Made by a program: the position numbers and the translations under genes | Shown here: positions 1 to 8,612 of the stretch, one piece after another | Position numbering within the stretch: position 1 is the first letter of the stretch | Layout: the number at the start of each line of letters is the position of its first letter | The notes under the pieces: generated by a model | Told to the model about the DNA's origin: nothing | Databases searched by the model: none | Seen by the model: only the letters and a program-made list of their open reading frames with translations | Assembly (NCBI RefSeq): GCF_016025255.1 | Contig: NZ_CP065592.1 | Location: 2,312,122 to 2,376,121, forward strand | DNA from: Sphingosinicella flava | Lineage (GTDB): Bacteria; Pseudomonadota; Alphaproteobacteria; Sphingomonadales; Sphingomonadaceae | DNA length: 64,000 nucleotides | Reading direction: 5' to 3'

Positions 1-317
1 CCGCATTGCGCGCCGCAGCCGTAGAGCGAGGCGTTTGAATAGCCCGAAGGCGTAATTGCGCCGGTGATGACCCGCTGACCTTCCTGAAAACCCTTCACCT
101 CCGATCCGAGCTTTTCGATGATCCCGACCGGTTCGTGACCGATGGTGAGGCCGCTCTGGACAGGATATTCGCCCTTCAAAATATGGATATCCGTGCCGCA
201 GATCGTCGTGGTCGTGATGCGGAGAAGCGCGTCGAGCGGTCCCACATCGGGCACGGGTTTCTCGCCGAGGATGATCTGTCCGGGCTCGATAAAGATTGCC
301 GCCTTCATCTTGTCCAT
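1..317 (-). CDS. Zinc-dependent alcohol dehydrogenase, N-terminal part (runs off the left edge)
   Basis: The frame enters from beyond the window, so only the first 105 residues are visible. They show the GroES-like fold of medium-chain zinc dehydrogenases: CGTD with the first catalytic zinc Cys at residue 40, and GHE at 60-62 with the His/Glu zinc ligands. The next part resembles the NAD(P)-dependent secondary alcohol dehydrogenase branch. The start is ATG at 315-317, with GGAGG six bases upstream on the minus strand. A 13-base interrupted palindrome (AATAC-GCA-GTATT, 370-382) lies between this gene and the next one upstream and could be an operator. Substrate cannot be told from this fragment. 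Confidence 0.85.
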   Translation of the reverse strand, partial: MDKMKAAIFIEPGQIILGEKPVPDVGPLDALLRITTTTICGTDIHILKGEYPVQSGLTIGHEPVGIIEKLGSEVKGFQEGQRVITGAITPSGYSNASLYGCGAQC

Positions 318-387
318 CGCACGCCTCCATTCCTTGCCGCGCATGATCGGCCCTGAGCCGCGGAGGCGTAATACGCAGTATTCCGGA

Positions 388-1431
388 TCAGGCTCTTTGG
401 TTGCCGTGCACGTGCTTGCGGCGGAGCAGGCGGCGGGACAGCAGCAATCCTGGGATCAGTGGCAGCCAGAGCGTGAAGCCACGCAGCAGCAATGTGCCCG
501 CCGCCGCCAGGGCCAGATTGACGTCCAGGAAATGCAGCATGGTGATCGAAACCGCCTCAAAGGATCCAAGGCCGAGCGGGATGGGGCCGAGGGTGACGGC
601 GATCGAGGCCATGACAAGGGCGATCAAGGCAGTAGCGAAGGAGGCGCTTCCACCGAGCGCGAACAGGCATACCTGAAGCGTCGCGGCGTCGGCGAGGAAG
701 ATGAGGAGGTTGAACCCCGCCGAGCGCAAGATCAGCCGCCGGTCGTTCAGCAAATCGGTATGCGCTTCTCCGACATAGCCGTAAAGCTGCCGCACCGGCC
801 CGATCCTGGCGAGAAAAGGGGGCAAGGGCCGGCGGCCGCGCCGCCCGAGCCAAAAGGCGATGCCGCCGATCAGGAAGGCGACCGCGAGGAACACCGATAC
901 CGAAATCGCCAGCAGGACGCTCGCCTCCGCATGAAGCCAGAGGAGGACGAGTATGGCGACGGCCATCACCGCATAAGCGATATAATAGCCGACGATCGAA
1001 ACCAGCAAAACGGATAAGGCGGCGGCGCGAGGGAGCCCGCGCCGGATGAGCTGGTTCACGAGCAGGACGTTGCCGCTCATCCCCGCCGTCGGCACGGCCT
1101 GATCGGCGAACAGCTTTGAAATGCTCAATGGGACGAGCGACCGCAGGGGCAGGGGGTGCCCCGCCTTTTTTAGGGCCGCCGACCATGTTCCGGCCACGGA
1201 TATGTAGGTGGAAAGCTGCAATCCCAGCGCGACGATCAGCCAGAGCGGCTCGGCGCGCCTGACTGCGGCCGTGAACTGCCGCAATTCACCGAAGTTCAGC
1301 ACGATCGCGACAAGCGCGGCGAACACCAAAAGGCCGACGAAAAGGGCCGCGAGCGGCAATCGCTGCCTAACTGTTTCGTCTCCGCTCACCCTGCCGGAAT
1401 GGGCTGATGCCGCGCCCATCTCCATCCGCAA
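388..1431 (-). CDS. LPG-synthase-TM / flippase-like integral membrane protein
   Basis: A 347-residue polytopic membrane protein of the family named after the transmembrane half of lysylphosphatidylglycerol synthase (UPF0104-like). It has about eight hydrophobic segments, the usual QAVPTAGMSGN-type loop around residue 110 and a C-terminal basic tail. It lacks the soluble aminoacyl-transferase domain of MprF, so a lipid-handling role is possible but unproven. The start is uncertain: TTG at 1431, ATG at 1425 or 1419, or a later GTG. It is divergent from the MgtA-type ATPase with about 60 bp between the starts, so the two probably share a regulatory region. Confidence 0.75.
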   Translation of the reverse strand: MRMEMGAASAHSGRVSGDETVRQRLPLAALFVGLLVFAALVAIVLNFGELRQFTAAVRRAEPLWLIVALGLQLSTYISVAGTWSAALKKAGHPLPLRSLVPLSISKLFADQAVPTAGMSGNVLLVNQLIRRGLPRAAALSVLLVSIVGYYIAYAVMAVAILVLLWLHAEASVLLAISVSVFLAVAFLIGGIAFWLGRRGRRPLPPFLARIGPVRQLYGYVGEAHTDLLNDRRLILRSAGFNLLIFLADAATLQVCLFALGGSASFATALIALVMASIAVTLGPIPLGLGSFEAVSITMLHFLDVNLALAAAGTLLLRGFTLWLPLIPGLLLSRRLLRRKHVHGNQRA

Positions 1432-1492
1432 TATCCCCTATCAGCCGATAGAGGTCTTTCAGGTACAGCCAATTGGCGCTGGAGGCGCGGCG

Positions 1493-4066
1493 ATGAACCA
1501 TGAGGGCAGAGGCACGCCTCCCCGGGCGGAAGGAAAAACGGGCGATCACGATGGCTGGTGGGCGCAATCTCTCCCCGCACTGCTGACCGGTCTTTCAGCC
1601 ACAGCCGATGGGCTCGACGAGAAGGCCGCGGCGCAACGGCTGAAGACTGTCGGACCCAACAGCTTCCGCGACACCCCGGAACGCAGTGCTGCTCTGCTGC
1701 TGCTCCGGCAATTTGGAAATCCCCTGGTCCTCATCCTCCTGTTCGGCGCCGCCGTGTCGATGGCGCTCAAGGATTGGATGGATGCTTCCATCATCGTGGC
1801 GATTGTCGCGGGGAGCGCGTTGCTCGGCTTCTATCAGGAATTTCGGGCATCCCGAGCGGTCGCGGCGCTGCAGGACCGGCTGAAGCTGACAGTGCAGGTT
1901 CTCCGTAGCGGGCGGGAAATGACCGTGCCGGACGATGGGATCGTGCCCGGCGACGTCGTCCTCCTTTCGGCCGGAAACCTCGTCCCGGCGGACGGCCGCA
2001 TCCTCCAATCCCGGGATTTCCTGGTGAGCGAGGCCGCGCTGACCGGCGAGAGCTTTCCGGTCGAAAAGTCGCCGGGCCTGGCGCCGCCCGACGCTCCCGT
2101 CGCCGCCCGCACCAACAGCGTGTTCATGGGGACGTCGGTCCGAAGCGGCACCGCCCGCATCCTCATCACCCAGACCGGGGGACGCACCGCCTACGGGCGC
2201 ATCGCGGCGCGGCTGCGGAAGCGCGAGCCCGAAACCGATTTCGAACGCGGCGTCCGTTCTTTCGGCGGCCTATTGCTGAAGGTCATGACCGTCATCGTGA
2301 TCGCCGTACTGACGATGAACCAGATGATCGGACGTCCCTTCAATGAGTCCCTGTTATTCGCCGTCGCACTAGCCGTCGGACTCTCGCCTGAGCTCCTGCC
2401 TGCCATCGTCAGCGTGACGCTGGCCGCGGGCGCGCGCGATCTGTCGCGCGGCGGCGTCATTGTCCGCAAGCTCGCGGCGATCGAAAATCTTGGAAGCATG
2501 GAAGTGCTTTGCACCGACAAGACGGGAACGCTAACCGCGGGCGTCGTCCGCCTCCACGACGCGATCGATGTCGACGGTGCCTCCTCGGACGCTGTGCGCC
2601 TTGCCGCCTATCAGAATGCCGCGCTTGAAACCGGCATCAAAAACCCGCTCGATGCCGCTCTGCTGGACGATGCGAAGGCATCCGGACGGACCATTTCCTC
2701 CGCCGCGAAGATCGATGAAATACCCTATGACTTTTCCCGCCGCCGCCTGACGATCGTCGTCGTCCATCCCTCCCTGGCGGGGCAGGCGCGGATGATCACC
2801 AAGGGCGCCTTCGCGGATGTTCTGGCGACATGCGCGACGCTCAACCGCAGCGGCGCCGTTCATCCGCTCACGGACACGGAGCGGACAGGCATAGAGGCGC
2901 GGTTTCGAACGTTAGGCGAGAGCGGCTTTCGCGTTCTCGCGGTCGCCGAACGGACGCTCGAGGCCCGCGCCCATTATGCCACGGCGGACGAGCGGGACAT
3001 GACCCTCATCGGTCTTCTCCTCTTCGCCGATCCGCCGAAAGACGACGTGCGGCAAACGCTCGCGGCGCTTCTCGACCTCGGCGTCCGGGTCAAGATCATC
3101 AGCGGCGACAATCGCTATCTCACCCGCCACCTCGCCGAGGAGGTCGGCATTCCCATCGGCCGGATCCTGACGGGCGGCGAGATCCGGGCCATGCCGTCAG
3201 AGGCCTTGGCGCGCGCTGCGGCCGAAGCGAACCTGTTCGTCGAAATCGATCCCCAGCAGAAGGAAGGCATCGTGCGCGCGCTTCAACATGGCGGCCATTC
3301 GGTCGGCTTCCTGGGCGATGGCATCAACGACGCACCTGCCCTCAAGGCCGCGGACGTCGGCATATCCGTCGATCAGGCGGTGGACGTCGCCCGCGAGACG
3401 GCGGACGTCGTCCTGCTGCGCCCCGACCTTGAGATCCTGCGGCGCGGTGTCTTGGATGGGCGGAAGACCTTCGCCAACACGCTCAAATATATCAGCATCA
3501 CGACCAGCGCCAATTTCGGCAACATGGTAAGCATGGCGATCGCAACTCCTGTTCTGCCCTTCCTCCCGCTGCTGCCCAAACAGATTCTGCTTAACAATTT
3601 TCTGTCTGACCTACCTTCGGCGGCCATTTCCACGGACAATGTTGACGCAGAACGCCTGTCATCGCCGCAGCGGTGGGACGTGAGGGAAATACAGAAGTTC
3701 ATGATTGTGTTCGGCCTGGTCAGTTCGGCCTTCGATCTGCTGACATTTGCGGTCCTGCTTCTCCTTTATCGCGCAGGAGAAAGCGAATTTCAGACCGCCT
3801 GGTTCGTTGTCTCGCTAATGACGGAGCTCGTCGTCGTGCTTGTCCTGCGTACTCGGCATTTGGCGTGGCGCAGCCGCCCAAGTCCGCTCCTCCTTTGGAC
3901 CACGATAGCCATGCTGATCCTCACACTTGTCGGGCCTTATCTTGGGAGCGTCAGCTCGATATTTGGATTGATGCCACTTTCCATAGCTCTGCTGGCTATC
4001 TGCCTGCTGGTTGTTATCCTCTATGTTACGGCTACAGAGGTCGCCAAATTCATATTCTATGACTGA
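1493..4066 (+). CDS. MgtA-type (P3B) cation-transporting P-type ATPase, likely Mg2+
   Basis: An inner-membrane P-type ATPase of 857 residues. Visible motifs are LTGES in the actuator domain, the phosphorylation site DKTGTLT with Asp342, and GDGINDAP at 608-615. The segment before the phosphorylation site (SPELLPAIVSVTLAAGA) and the C-terminal helices match Mg2+ importers of the MgtA/MgtB type better than Ca2+ or heavy-metal pumps; no N-terminal CxxC metal-binding domain is present. The ATG at 1493 is chosen because GGAGG lies seven bases upstream (1481-1485). A longer frame opens at 1208 but overlaps the divergent flippase-like gene. Mg2+ specificity is inferred from the family. Confidence 0.9.
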   Translation: MNHEGRGTPPRAEGKTGDHDGWWAQSLPALLTGLSATADGLDEKAAAQRLKTVGPNSFRDTPERSAALLLLRQFGNPLVLILLFGAAVSMALKDWMDASIIVAIVAGSALLGFYQEFRASRAVAALQDRLKLTVQVLRSGREMTVPDDGIVPGDVVLLSAGNLVPADGRILQSRDFLVSEAALTGESFPVEKSPGLAPPDAPVAARTNSVFMGTSVRSGTARILITQTGGRTAYGRIAARLRKREPETDFERGVRSFGGLLLKVMTVIVIAVLTMNQMIGRPFNESLLFAVALAVGLSPELLPAIVSVTLAAGARDLSRGGVIVRKLAAIENLGSMEVLCTDKTGTLTAGVVRLHDAIDVDGASSDAVRLAAYQNAALETGIKNPLDAALLDDAKASGRTISSAAKIDEIPYDFSRRRLTIVVVHPSLAGQARMITKGAFADVLATCATLNRSGAVHPLTDTERTGIEARFRTLGESGFRVLAVAERTLEARAHYATADERDMTLIGLLLFADPPKDDVRQTLAALLDLGVRVKIISGDNRYLTRHLAEEVGIPIGRILTGGEIRAMPSEALARAAAEANLFVEIDPQQKEGIVRALQHGGHSVGFLGDGINDAPALKAADVGISVDQAVDVARETADVVLLRPDLEILRRGVLDGRKTFANTLKYISITTSANFGNMVSMAIATPVLPFLPLLPKQILLNNFLSDLPSAAISTDNVDAERLSSPQRWDVREIQKFMIVFGLVSSAFDLLTFAVLLLLYRAGESEFQTAWFVVSLMTELVVVLVLRTRHLAWRSRPSPLLLWTTIAMLILTLVGPYLGSVSSIFGLMPLSIALLAICLLVVILYVTATEVAKFIFYD

Positions 4067-4629
4067 TAATCGAATGTACCTATCATAGGGGCGTCGATAA
4101 AATTGGAGGAACATCAGGTCGGTCTATTTTCCGAACCTCCTCAGCAAGCCTGTGTCTGGTTAATGGACCACCAGAGGGCCTGCCCCTCTTCCGAGGTATT
4201 TTAAATCGAGCTCTTGGTAGAGCGCCTGCATCAGCGTCTCAGCTAATAAGAGATAGTGTCACCATTCTCAGCGCTTCGGAGAACATCTCATCAGTCATGG
4301 GTCACCTTGGGCGATGACCCACGCGAAGGTGTTAATCGTCACTTTCGAGTAGTGTGAGAAATCGACCATTCTTCGGTTCACTGTCTCTGGCGGATACTAC
4401 CTAGGTAAGTGTCCAAATGAGGAAGGCAATTCCCTGCTCGAACGCTTAGGGAACGCCCTCCAAAGTAGCGAAATACGGGAGGCCAGGGTGACCAAGGAAA
4501 CCCGCAAGCCCGCATGAAGCACACGCAATTCCCTGTAGAATCCCTGATGAGCAGGGAAACACGGCGGAGACTGGTTCGCACCTGACTGCGTGGCGCACCA
4601 TTTTTTCAGTGCCAGCCCGGCGATGCGTT
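4067..4629. other. Gene-free stretch with repeat remnant
   Basis: No convincing gene in 560 bp between the ATPase and the GH16 gene; the open frames here look random. It holds a 7-bp hairpin (TGGGTCA, ten-base loop, TGACCCA) at 4298-4321 and a segment at 4425-4560 with repeated TTCCCTG units. Confidence 0.6.
4425..4560. repeat. Degenerate repeat built from TTCCCTG / CAGGGAA units
   Basis: GCAATTCCCTG occurs twice (about 4426-4436 and 4525-4535). A perfect 6-bp hairpin, TCCCTG-ATGAG-CAGGGA, sits at 4541-4557. The arrangement recalls a non-coding repeat I associate with other sphingomonad genomes, but that is memory, not a search. Confidence 0.4.
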
Positions 4630-5481
4630 CTACAGGACCGTCCCCGCTGCCGGGCCGGTCCTGGCCGGACGATAATAGCGGACATAATCCACTTCCATGC
4701 GAGCCGGAAAAGCGACGTCGGCGATGCCCTCGCGGCCGCCCCAGCTGCCGCCGACCGCGAGGTTCAGGATCAGATAATAAGGCTTGTCGAACGGCCATTC
4801 CCGCGCCGCGCTCTTTGACAGGCGAAAGGTGATGCGGTCGTCCACGCCCATCTGGATACGGTCGGGCGTCCAGAGCAATTGGTAGCGGCGGAAGCGCCGG
4901 CAGGCATCGGGCACCATCGACTGGGCGCTGCGCTGGGTGCCGCGAAGGTGGTTCATCGTCGCGGTATGGAGCGTGTGGTGCACGCGGCCGGGATCGAAGC
5001 CGACATGTTCGGCGATGTCGATCTCGCCATCGTCCGGCCATCCTTTGTCTTGCTCCACCGGCAGCAGCCAGATGGCGGGCCAGGTGCCGACCGTGCACGG
5101 CAACTTCGCCCGCACTTCGAAATAGCCATATTGAAAGTGCCTGCGTCCGCGCGTGGTGAGGCGCGCGGACGAATAAGGCTGGCCGTTCCAATCGTCGTAA
5201 TCTTGCGGCGCGAGATCCTCCCGATGCGCCTCGATGATCAGACGGCTCTTGTCGATCCGGGCATTTTTCCGCCGGTCGCGCGCATAATATTGCCGCTCGT
5301 CATTGTGCCAGCCCGTCCGGTTGAATTCGGTATCATAAGTCCAAATTCGGGGATCGGGCGCGTCGCGGCCGTGAAATTCGTCCGACCATTCGAGCGTATA
5401 GAGCGCTTCCCGATGCATAGACCCCGCCAAAGTCGTGCAGCCGCCCAGGCTTGCGGCGGCGACCGGCAGGACGGCCGCCAA
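4630..5481 (-). CDS. Glycoside hydrolase family 16 (laminarinase-type) lipoprotein
   Basis: A 283-residue secreted beta-glucanase-like protein. The catalytic signature EIDIAE (E153, D155, E158 counted from TTG 5481) is the bulged E-x-D-x-x-E form typical of laminarinases and agarases, not the unbulged lichenase form. A lipobox ending LGGC gives a lipidated Cys15, so the enzyme is probably anchored in the envelope. An in-frame TAA at 5542-5544 leaves only two possible starts: TTG at 5481, or CTG at 5500-5502. The CTG would overlap the stop of bcsS as CTGA and would add a Tat-like PRRSFLA n-region. It lies directly downstream of bcsS on the same strand, so the product probably acts on a locally made beta-glucan. 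Confidence 0.88.
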   Translation of the reverse strand: MAAVLPVAAASLGGCTTLAGSMHREALYTLEWSDEFHGRDAPDPRIWTYDTEFNRTGWHNDERQYYARDRRKNARIDKSRLIIEAHREDLAPQDYDDWNGQPYSSARLTTRGRRHFQYGYFEVRAKLPCTVGTWPAIWLLPVEQDKGWPDDGEIDIAEHVGFDPGRVHHTLHTATMNHLRGTQRSAQSMVPDACRRFRRYQLLWTPDRIQMGVDDRITFRLSKSAAREWPFDKPYYLILNLAVGGSWGGREGIADVAFPARMEVDYVRYYRPARTGPAAGTVL

Positions 5482-5498
5482 AAAAGAGCGGCGTGGCG

Positions 5499-6197
5499 TC
5501 AGAACAGCCGGCTCAGGCCGATCGCGGCATAAGGCTTCACCTTACGGCCTTCCTGATCGCGAATGCCGCCCGACAGCTGGACGTTCCAGGCATCGGAGAA
5601 GTCGCGGGCATAGAACAGGCCGATATTGCGGCTGTCATAGCTCGGATCGCCCTGAAAACCGCCCTCGATTCCCAAAAAGGCCCTGCCTGCGGAGTCGATC
5701 CTGTGGCCGGCGCGGAGCTGGGTATAGTAAGTCTCGTCGAAAAGCCCGGCATTGCCGTACCAGCCAAGGCTCCACCCACCGGTGCGATAATTGCCTTCCG
5801 CGCCGATCACCGCATCGACCCGCGTGCCCGAGCGTTCATTGGCGGGATCGCGGGGAGACAGCGACGTGTCGGTCAGGCGCGGCCCGGCCGAAAAATTCGC
5901 CCAGCCCCACGGCGCCGAAGTCTGATAGACCAAGGCCGCTTCGGCACCGACATAATCGGCTTCGACCGTCGCGACGCCCTGCTGGTATTTATACCGCCCG
6001 GCATTGGCCGATCCCCGCAAGGCGAAGCCCTGACCCAGTCGCGCCCCGGGCAGGGAGACAAGGCCGCCGGCATAGGCGGATACGCCGTCCCCCGCCGAAC
6101 CGCCGAAGAACAGCACCCCATCCCGGTTTTCCTGCGCGGCCAGCGGCGCAGCGCTGAGAAGAAGAGCGAGCGGCAGGATGATGGACGAATGCTTCAA
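5499..6197 (-). CDS. bcsS: BcsS-like cellulose biosynthesis outer-membrane protein
   Basis: A 232-residue exported protein with a signal peptide ending PLAAQ, followed by alternating beta-strand-like segments rich in Gly and aromatic residues, ending in LSRLF with a C-terminal Phe as in outer-membrane barrels. It matches the BcsS family found in alphaproteobacterial cellulose loci. Start chosen at TTG 6195-6197 because GAGGAGG lies five bases upstream; a longer ATG frame from 6251 has no ribosome site. No bcsB, bcsC, bcsD or bcsZ is visible nearby, which makes this an orphan BcsS. It is coupled to the downstream GH16 gene and divergent from the RsbU-like gene. Confidence 0.75.
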   Translation of the reverse strand: MKHSSIILPLALLLSAAPLAAQENRDGVLFFGGSAGDGVSAYAGGLVSLPGARLGQGFALRGSANAGRYKYQQGVATVEADYVGAEAALVYQTSAPWGWANFSAGPRLTDTSLSPRDPANERSGTRVDAVIGAEGNYRTGGWSLGWYGNAGLFDETYYTQLRAGHRIDSAGRAFLGIEGGFQGDPSYDSRNIGLFYARDFSDAWNVQLSGGIRDQEGRKVKPYAAIGLSRLF

Positions 6198-6295
6198 CGG
6201 AACCTCCTCGACTTGAACGGCCTTTGTATGATGGATCAATTGCCAAATCACAAACAGGGTGCCGATATGATTTTCCGATGCTAGCAGGAAAAGGC

Positions 6296-7510
6296 ATGGA
6301 CCAGCCCGCCGCGCCCGTACGCATCGATCGCGCCCTCTCCGTGCTTGTCGTCGACGACGATGAGCTGGTGCGCGGATTCGTCGCCATCATCCTCGAAGGA
6401 CTGGGTTGCATCGTCGAGGATGCGGCGGATGGAGAGGCGGCGCTCGCCCTGCTGCGCAGCCGCCATTTCGACGTGCTCATCACCGATTGGCAGATGCCCG
6501 GGCTCGACGGCCTCGATCTCGTCAGCCGCGTCCGCGCCGAAACGGCGGAAAGCTATCTGCACATCATCATGATGACGGCGCGGGGCGATGAACAGACGGT
6601 GCGCGACGCCCTTCGCGTGGGGGTGGACGATTTCCTGCAAAAACCGGTCGATCAGCTTCAGCTCGAACTCGGCATCGCGTCCGCGCGGCGGGTGGTCGAC
6701 CTTCAGCGCCGCCTCATGCGCCGGAACCGGCACCTCGCCGCCGCCAATGCCCGGACGCGCGAGGCCTATCGGCGCATCAAGTCCGATCTTGCCGCTGCTG
6801 CCGACCTGCAACGCAAGTTGCTGCCTGAGCCGTGCCTCGACGGTCCCTTCCGCTATGCATGGCATGTCGACGCGTCCCTCGAAATCGGCGGCGACACGTT
6901 GAGCGTGCTGCCGGTGTCCGGGGACAGGCTGCTCTTTTTTCATCTGGACGTGTCGGGTCACGGCATTCCCGCCGCCTTGGGCTCCTTTTCTGTCCATGAG
7001 CGGATCCTGCGCCTCGCCTTCTTCGAACCGGAACGATTGCCGGAGGCGGCGGTGCTGCTTAATCACGAATTGCTCGCACTGGGGGGCGAAAGTTACCTCA
7101 CGATGGTGCTGGGCGTCGCCGATGCGAGGACGGGCGAGGTCTGGTTTATTCGCGCCGGCCATCCGCATCCCTTGCTTATCCGGCAAGACGGAGAGGCGTG
7201 CTGGTTCACCGATGGCGGGCTGCCCATTGGCCTGCTCCCCGATATCACGCATCCAGTGACGCGCGTTCATCTCGAGCCTGGCGACCGCATCCTCTTTTAT
7301 TCGGACGGGCTGACCGATAGCGCGGGCAATGACGGTGAGGTATTCGGTGAGGAGGGGCTCGAAGAATTGGCACGCGCCTCTACCGGCTTACCTTTGTCAG
7401 CCTTTCTGACCCGGCTCGATGCAACACTGACTGCCCAGCGCGGCAATACCCCGCCCGAAGACGATATTTCGATATTAGTTCTCGAGCGAGCGGCCGAAAC
7501 GGAGGTTTAA
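6296..7510 (+). CDS. Response regulator-PP2C phosphatase fusion (RsbU-like)
   Basis: A cytoplasmic 404-residue signalling protein. Residues 13-130 form a CheY-like receiver with acidic DDD at 20-22 and phospho-acceptor Asp64 in TDWQMPG. A helical linker follows (about 140-200). The C-terminal half is a SpoIIE/RsbU PP2C-type phosphatase with DVSGHG, FYSDGLTDS and DDISILVL metal-binding motifs. It should dephosphorylate the STAS protein encoded next, when switched by phosphorylation of its receiver. ATG 6296 has AGGAAAAGG just upstream; in-frame ATGs at 6224 and 6278 lack one. A weak promoter-like pair, TTGCCA and CGATAT, lies at 6240-6268. The upstream histidine kinase is not in the window. 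Confidence 0.92.
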   Translation: MDQPAAPVRIDRALSVLVVDDDELVRGFVAIILEGLGCIVEDAADGEAALALLRSRHFDVLITDWQMPGLDGLDLVSRVRAETAESYLHIIMMTARGDEQTVRDALRVGVDDFLQKPVDQLQLELGIASARRVVDLQRRLMRRNRHLAAANARTREAYRRIKSDLAAAADLQRKLLPEPCLDGPFRYAWHVDASLEIGGDTLSVLPVSGDRLLFFHLDVSGHGIPAALGSFSVHERILRLAFFEPERLPEAAVLLNHELLALGGESYLTMVLGVADARTGEVWFIRAGHPHPLLIRQDGEACWFTDGGLPIGLLPDITHPVTRVHLEPGDRILFYSDGLTDSAGNDGEVFGEEGLEELARASTGLPLSAFLTRLDATLTAQRGNTPPEDDISILVLERAAETEV

Positions 7511-7520
7511 GGAGACGACC

Positions 7521-7874
7521 ATGACCCTCTTCACCCAGGAATCGGGCTTTGTCAGGATCGATGTCGAGGGCGAACGCCTTGATGCGGCTGTGGCACCTAC
7601 GCTCAAGGCGGAACTGGAAAAGAATCTGCCGCCCCGTCCGGAAAAGGTGCTGGTCGACATCAGCGGCGTCCGCTTCCTCGACAGCACCGGCCTTGGCGTC
7701 CTCGTCTCGCTTCTCAAGATGATGGACAGCGGCGGCATGCTCGCCATTGCGGGGGCCCAACCGGTCGTCCAGCGGTTGTTCAAGCTGACCGGCATGGACA
7801 GGGTGTTCCGGCTGTTCGATACCGATGTGGAGGCGATGGCGGCACTGGCGGGCGATGCAAGCGCGGCAAACTGA
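7521..7874 (+). CDS. STAS-domain anti-anti-sigma factor (RsbV/SpoIIAA-like)
   Basis: A single STAS domain of 117 residues. The conserved loop DSTGLGV places the regulatory phosphoserine at Ser55. In partner switching, the unphosphorylated form captures the anti-sigma kinase and releases its target, while phosphorylation by the kinase and dephosphorylation by the PP2C partner set the balance. It starts 11 bases after the RsbU-like gene, with AAGGAG upstream of the ATG, and overlaps the start of the RsbW-like gene, so the three form one operon. Confidence 0.92.
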   Translation: MTLFTQESGFVRIDVEGERLDAAVAPTLKAELEKNLPPRPEKVLVDISGVRFLDSTGLGVLVSLLKMMDSGGMLAIAGAQPVVQRLFKLTGMDRVFRLFDTDVEAMAALAGDASAAN

Positions 7875-8259
7875 GCGCATCCTGCCCGCCGATCTTGGCG
7901 CGGTGGCGGCGCTGGCCGACGATGTCCGCGCGGCGTGCCGCGCCGCCGGCGTAGACGAAGCCATCGCGATCGACCTTGAGATCGCCGTGGTGGAGGCGGC
8001 CAACAACATCGTCGTTCATGGTTACGGCCCGGGCGCGCCGGGACATTATTCAGCGCGGATCGCGGCGTCAGCCGACGCGATTACGATCACGCTCGTCGAT
8101 AGAGGCGCGCCGATCCCCGCTGGCGCCTTCGATGCTGGGGAGGTGGCGATCGACAGCGAGAGCGGCCGCGGCCTGGCGATCATCCGCGCCTGTGTCGACG
8201 ATCTGTCATACAGTTCGTCGGCGGGCGAAAACCGGCTGACGCTTACGCGCCGCTTCTAG
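7855..8259 (+). CDS. ATP-binding anti-sigma/serine kinase (RsbW/SpoIIAB-like)
   Basis: A 134-residue GHKL ATPase. The N-box is seen in EAANNIVVHGYG, the G1 box in DRGAPIP and the G2 box in SGRGLAIIR. It should phosphorylate the STAS partner and bind either it or a downstream target. The ATG at 7855 overlaps the STAS gene by 20 bases; an earlier in-frame ATG at 7825 lies deeper in that gene and has no advantage. No sigma factor is encoded here. The output could be a sigma factor elsewhere or a non-transcriptional target. The stop codon shares CTAG with the convergent gene. Confidence 0.88.
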   Translation: MQARQTERILPADLGAVAALADDVRAACRAAGVDEAIAIDLEIAVVEAANNIVVHGYGPGAPGHYSARIAASADAITITLVDRGAPIPAGAFDAGEVAIDSESGRGLAIIRACVDDLSYSSSAGENRLTLTRRF

Positions 8260-8612
8260 CGGCCTGCCGCTTTAGCGTGACGCCGCGCCAGGGTCTCGAG
8301 GATGACGCTGGCGGCTTCGGGACTGAGCTCGGCCGGCGCGGGCGCGTCCGCCCAGGTCGCACCGAGCCCTTCCGCCATGCCCCGCTGACGCTTGGCGAGG
8401 TCGGGATCCTTTTGAAGGACGCGCCAGGCGTAAGCGGCGGCTTCCCGGTCAGCGGCGCTCAGCGGCCTTGCGGCGACCCATTGATAATCGCTCGCTTCGT
8501 CGCCCGGCAAGTCGGCCAGCTCCAGCGGGACGATGATCGCGGTCGCCGCCAATAGGCCGAGGACGAAGATGATGTGGCTGCGCGCCCGCGCGAGGTTGCG
8601 GCTGAAACTCAT
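8256..8612 (-). CDS. Small membrane-anchored protein coupled to the GT2 synthase
   Basis: A 118-residue protein I do not recognise. It has a basic N-terminus (residues 1-12), one hydrophobic segment (about 13-32) and a soluble, mostly helical Ala-rich tail with a basic end. Its ATG overlaps the stop of the upstream glycosyltransferase as ATGA (8609-8612), which implies translational coupling and probably a shared complex. A role as accessory subunit of the synthase is inferred from coupling and membrane topology only. Confidence 0.75.
   Translation of the reverse strand: MSFSRNLARARSHIIFVLGLLAATAIIVPLELADLPGDEASDYQWVAARPLSAADREAAAYAWRVLQKDPDLAKRQRGMAEGLGATWADAPAPAELSPEAASVILETLARRHAKAAGR

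Noticed and set aside
4397-5191. 264-codon open frame on the minus strand overlapping the GH16 gene
   Set aside because: It is the shifted frame of the GH16 gene; composition is Arg/His/Pro-rich and it matches no domain.
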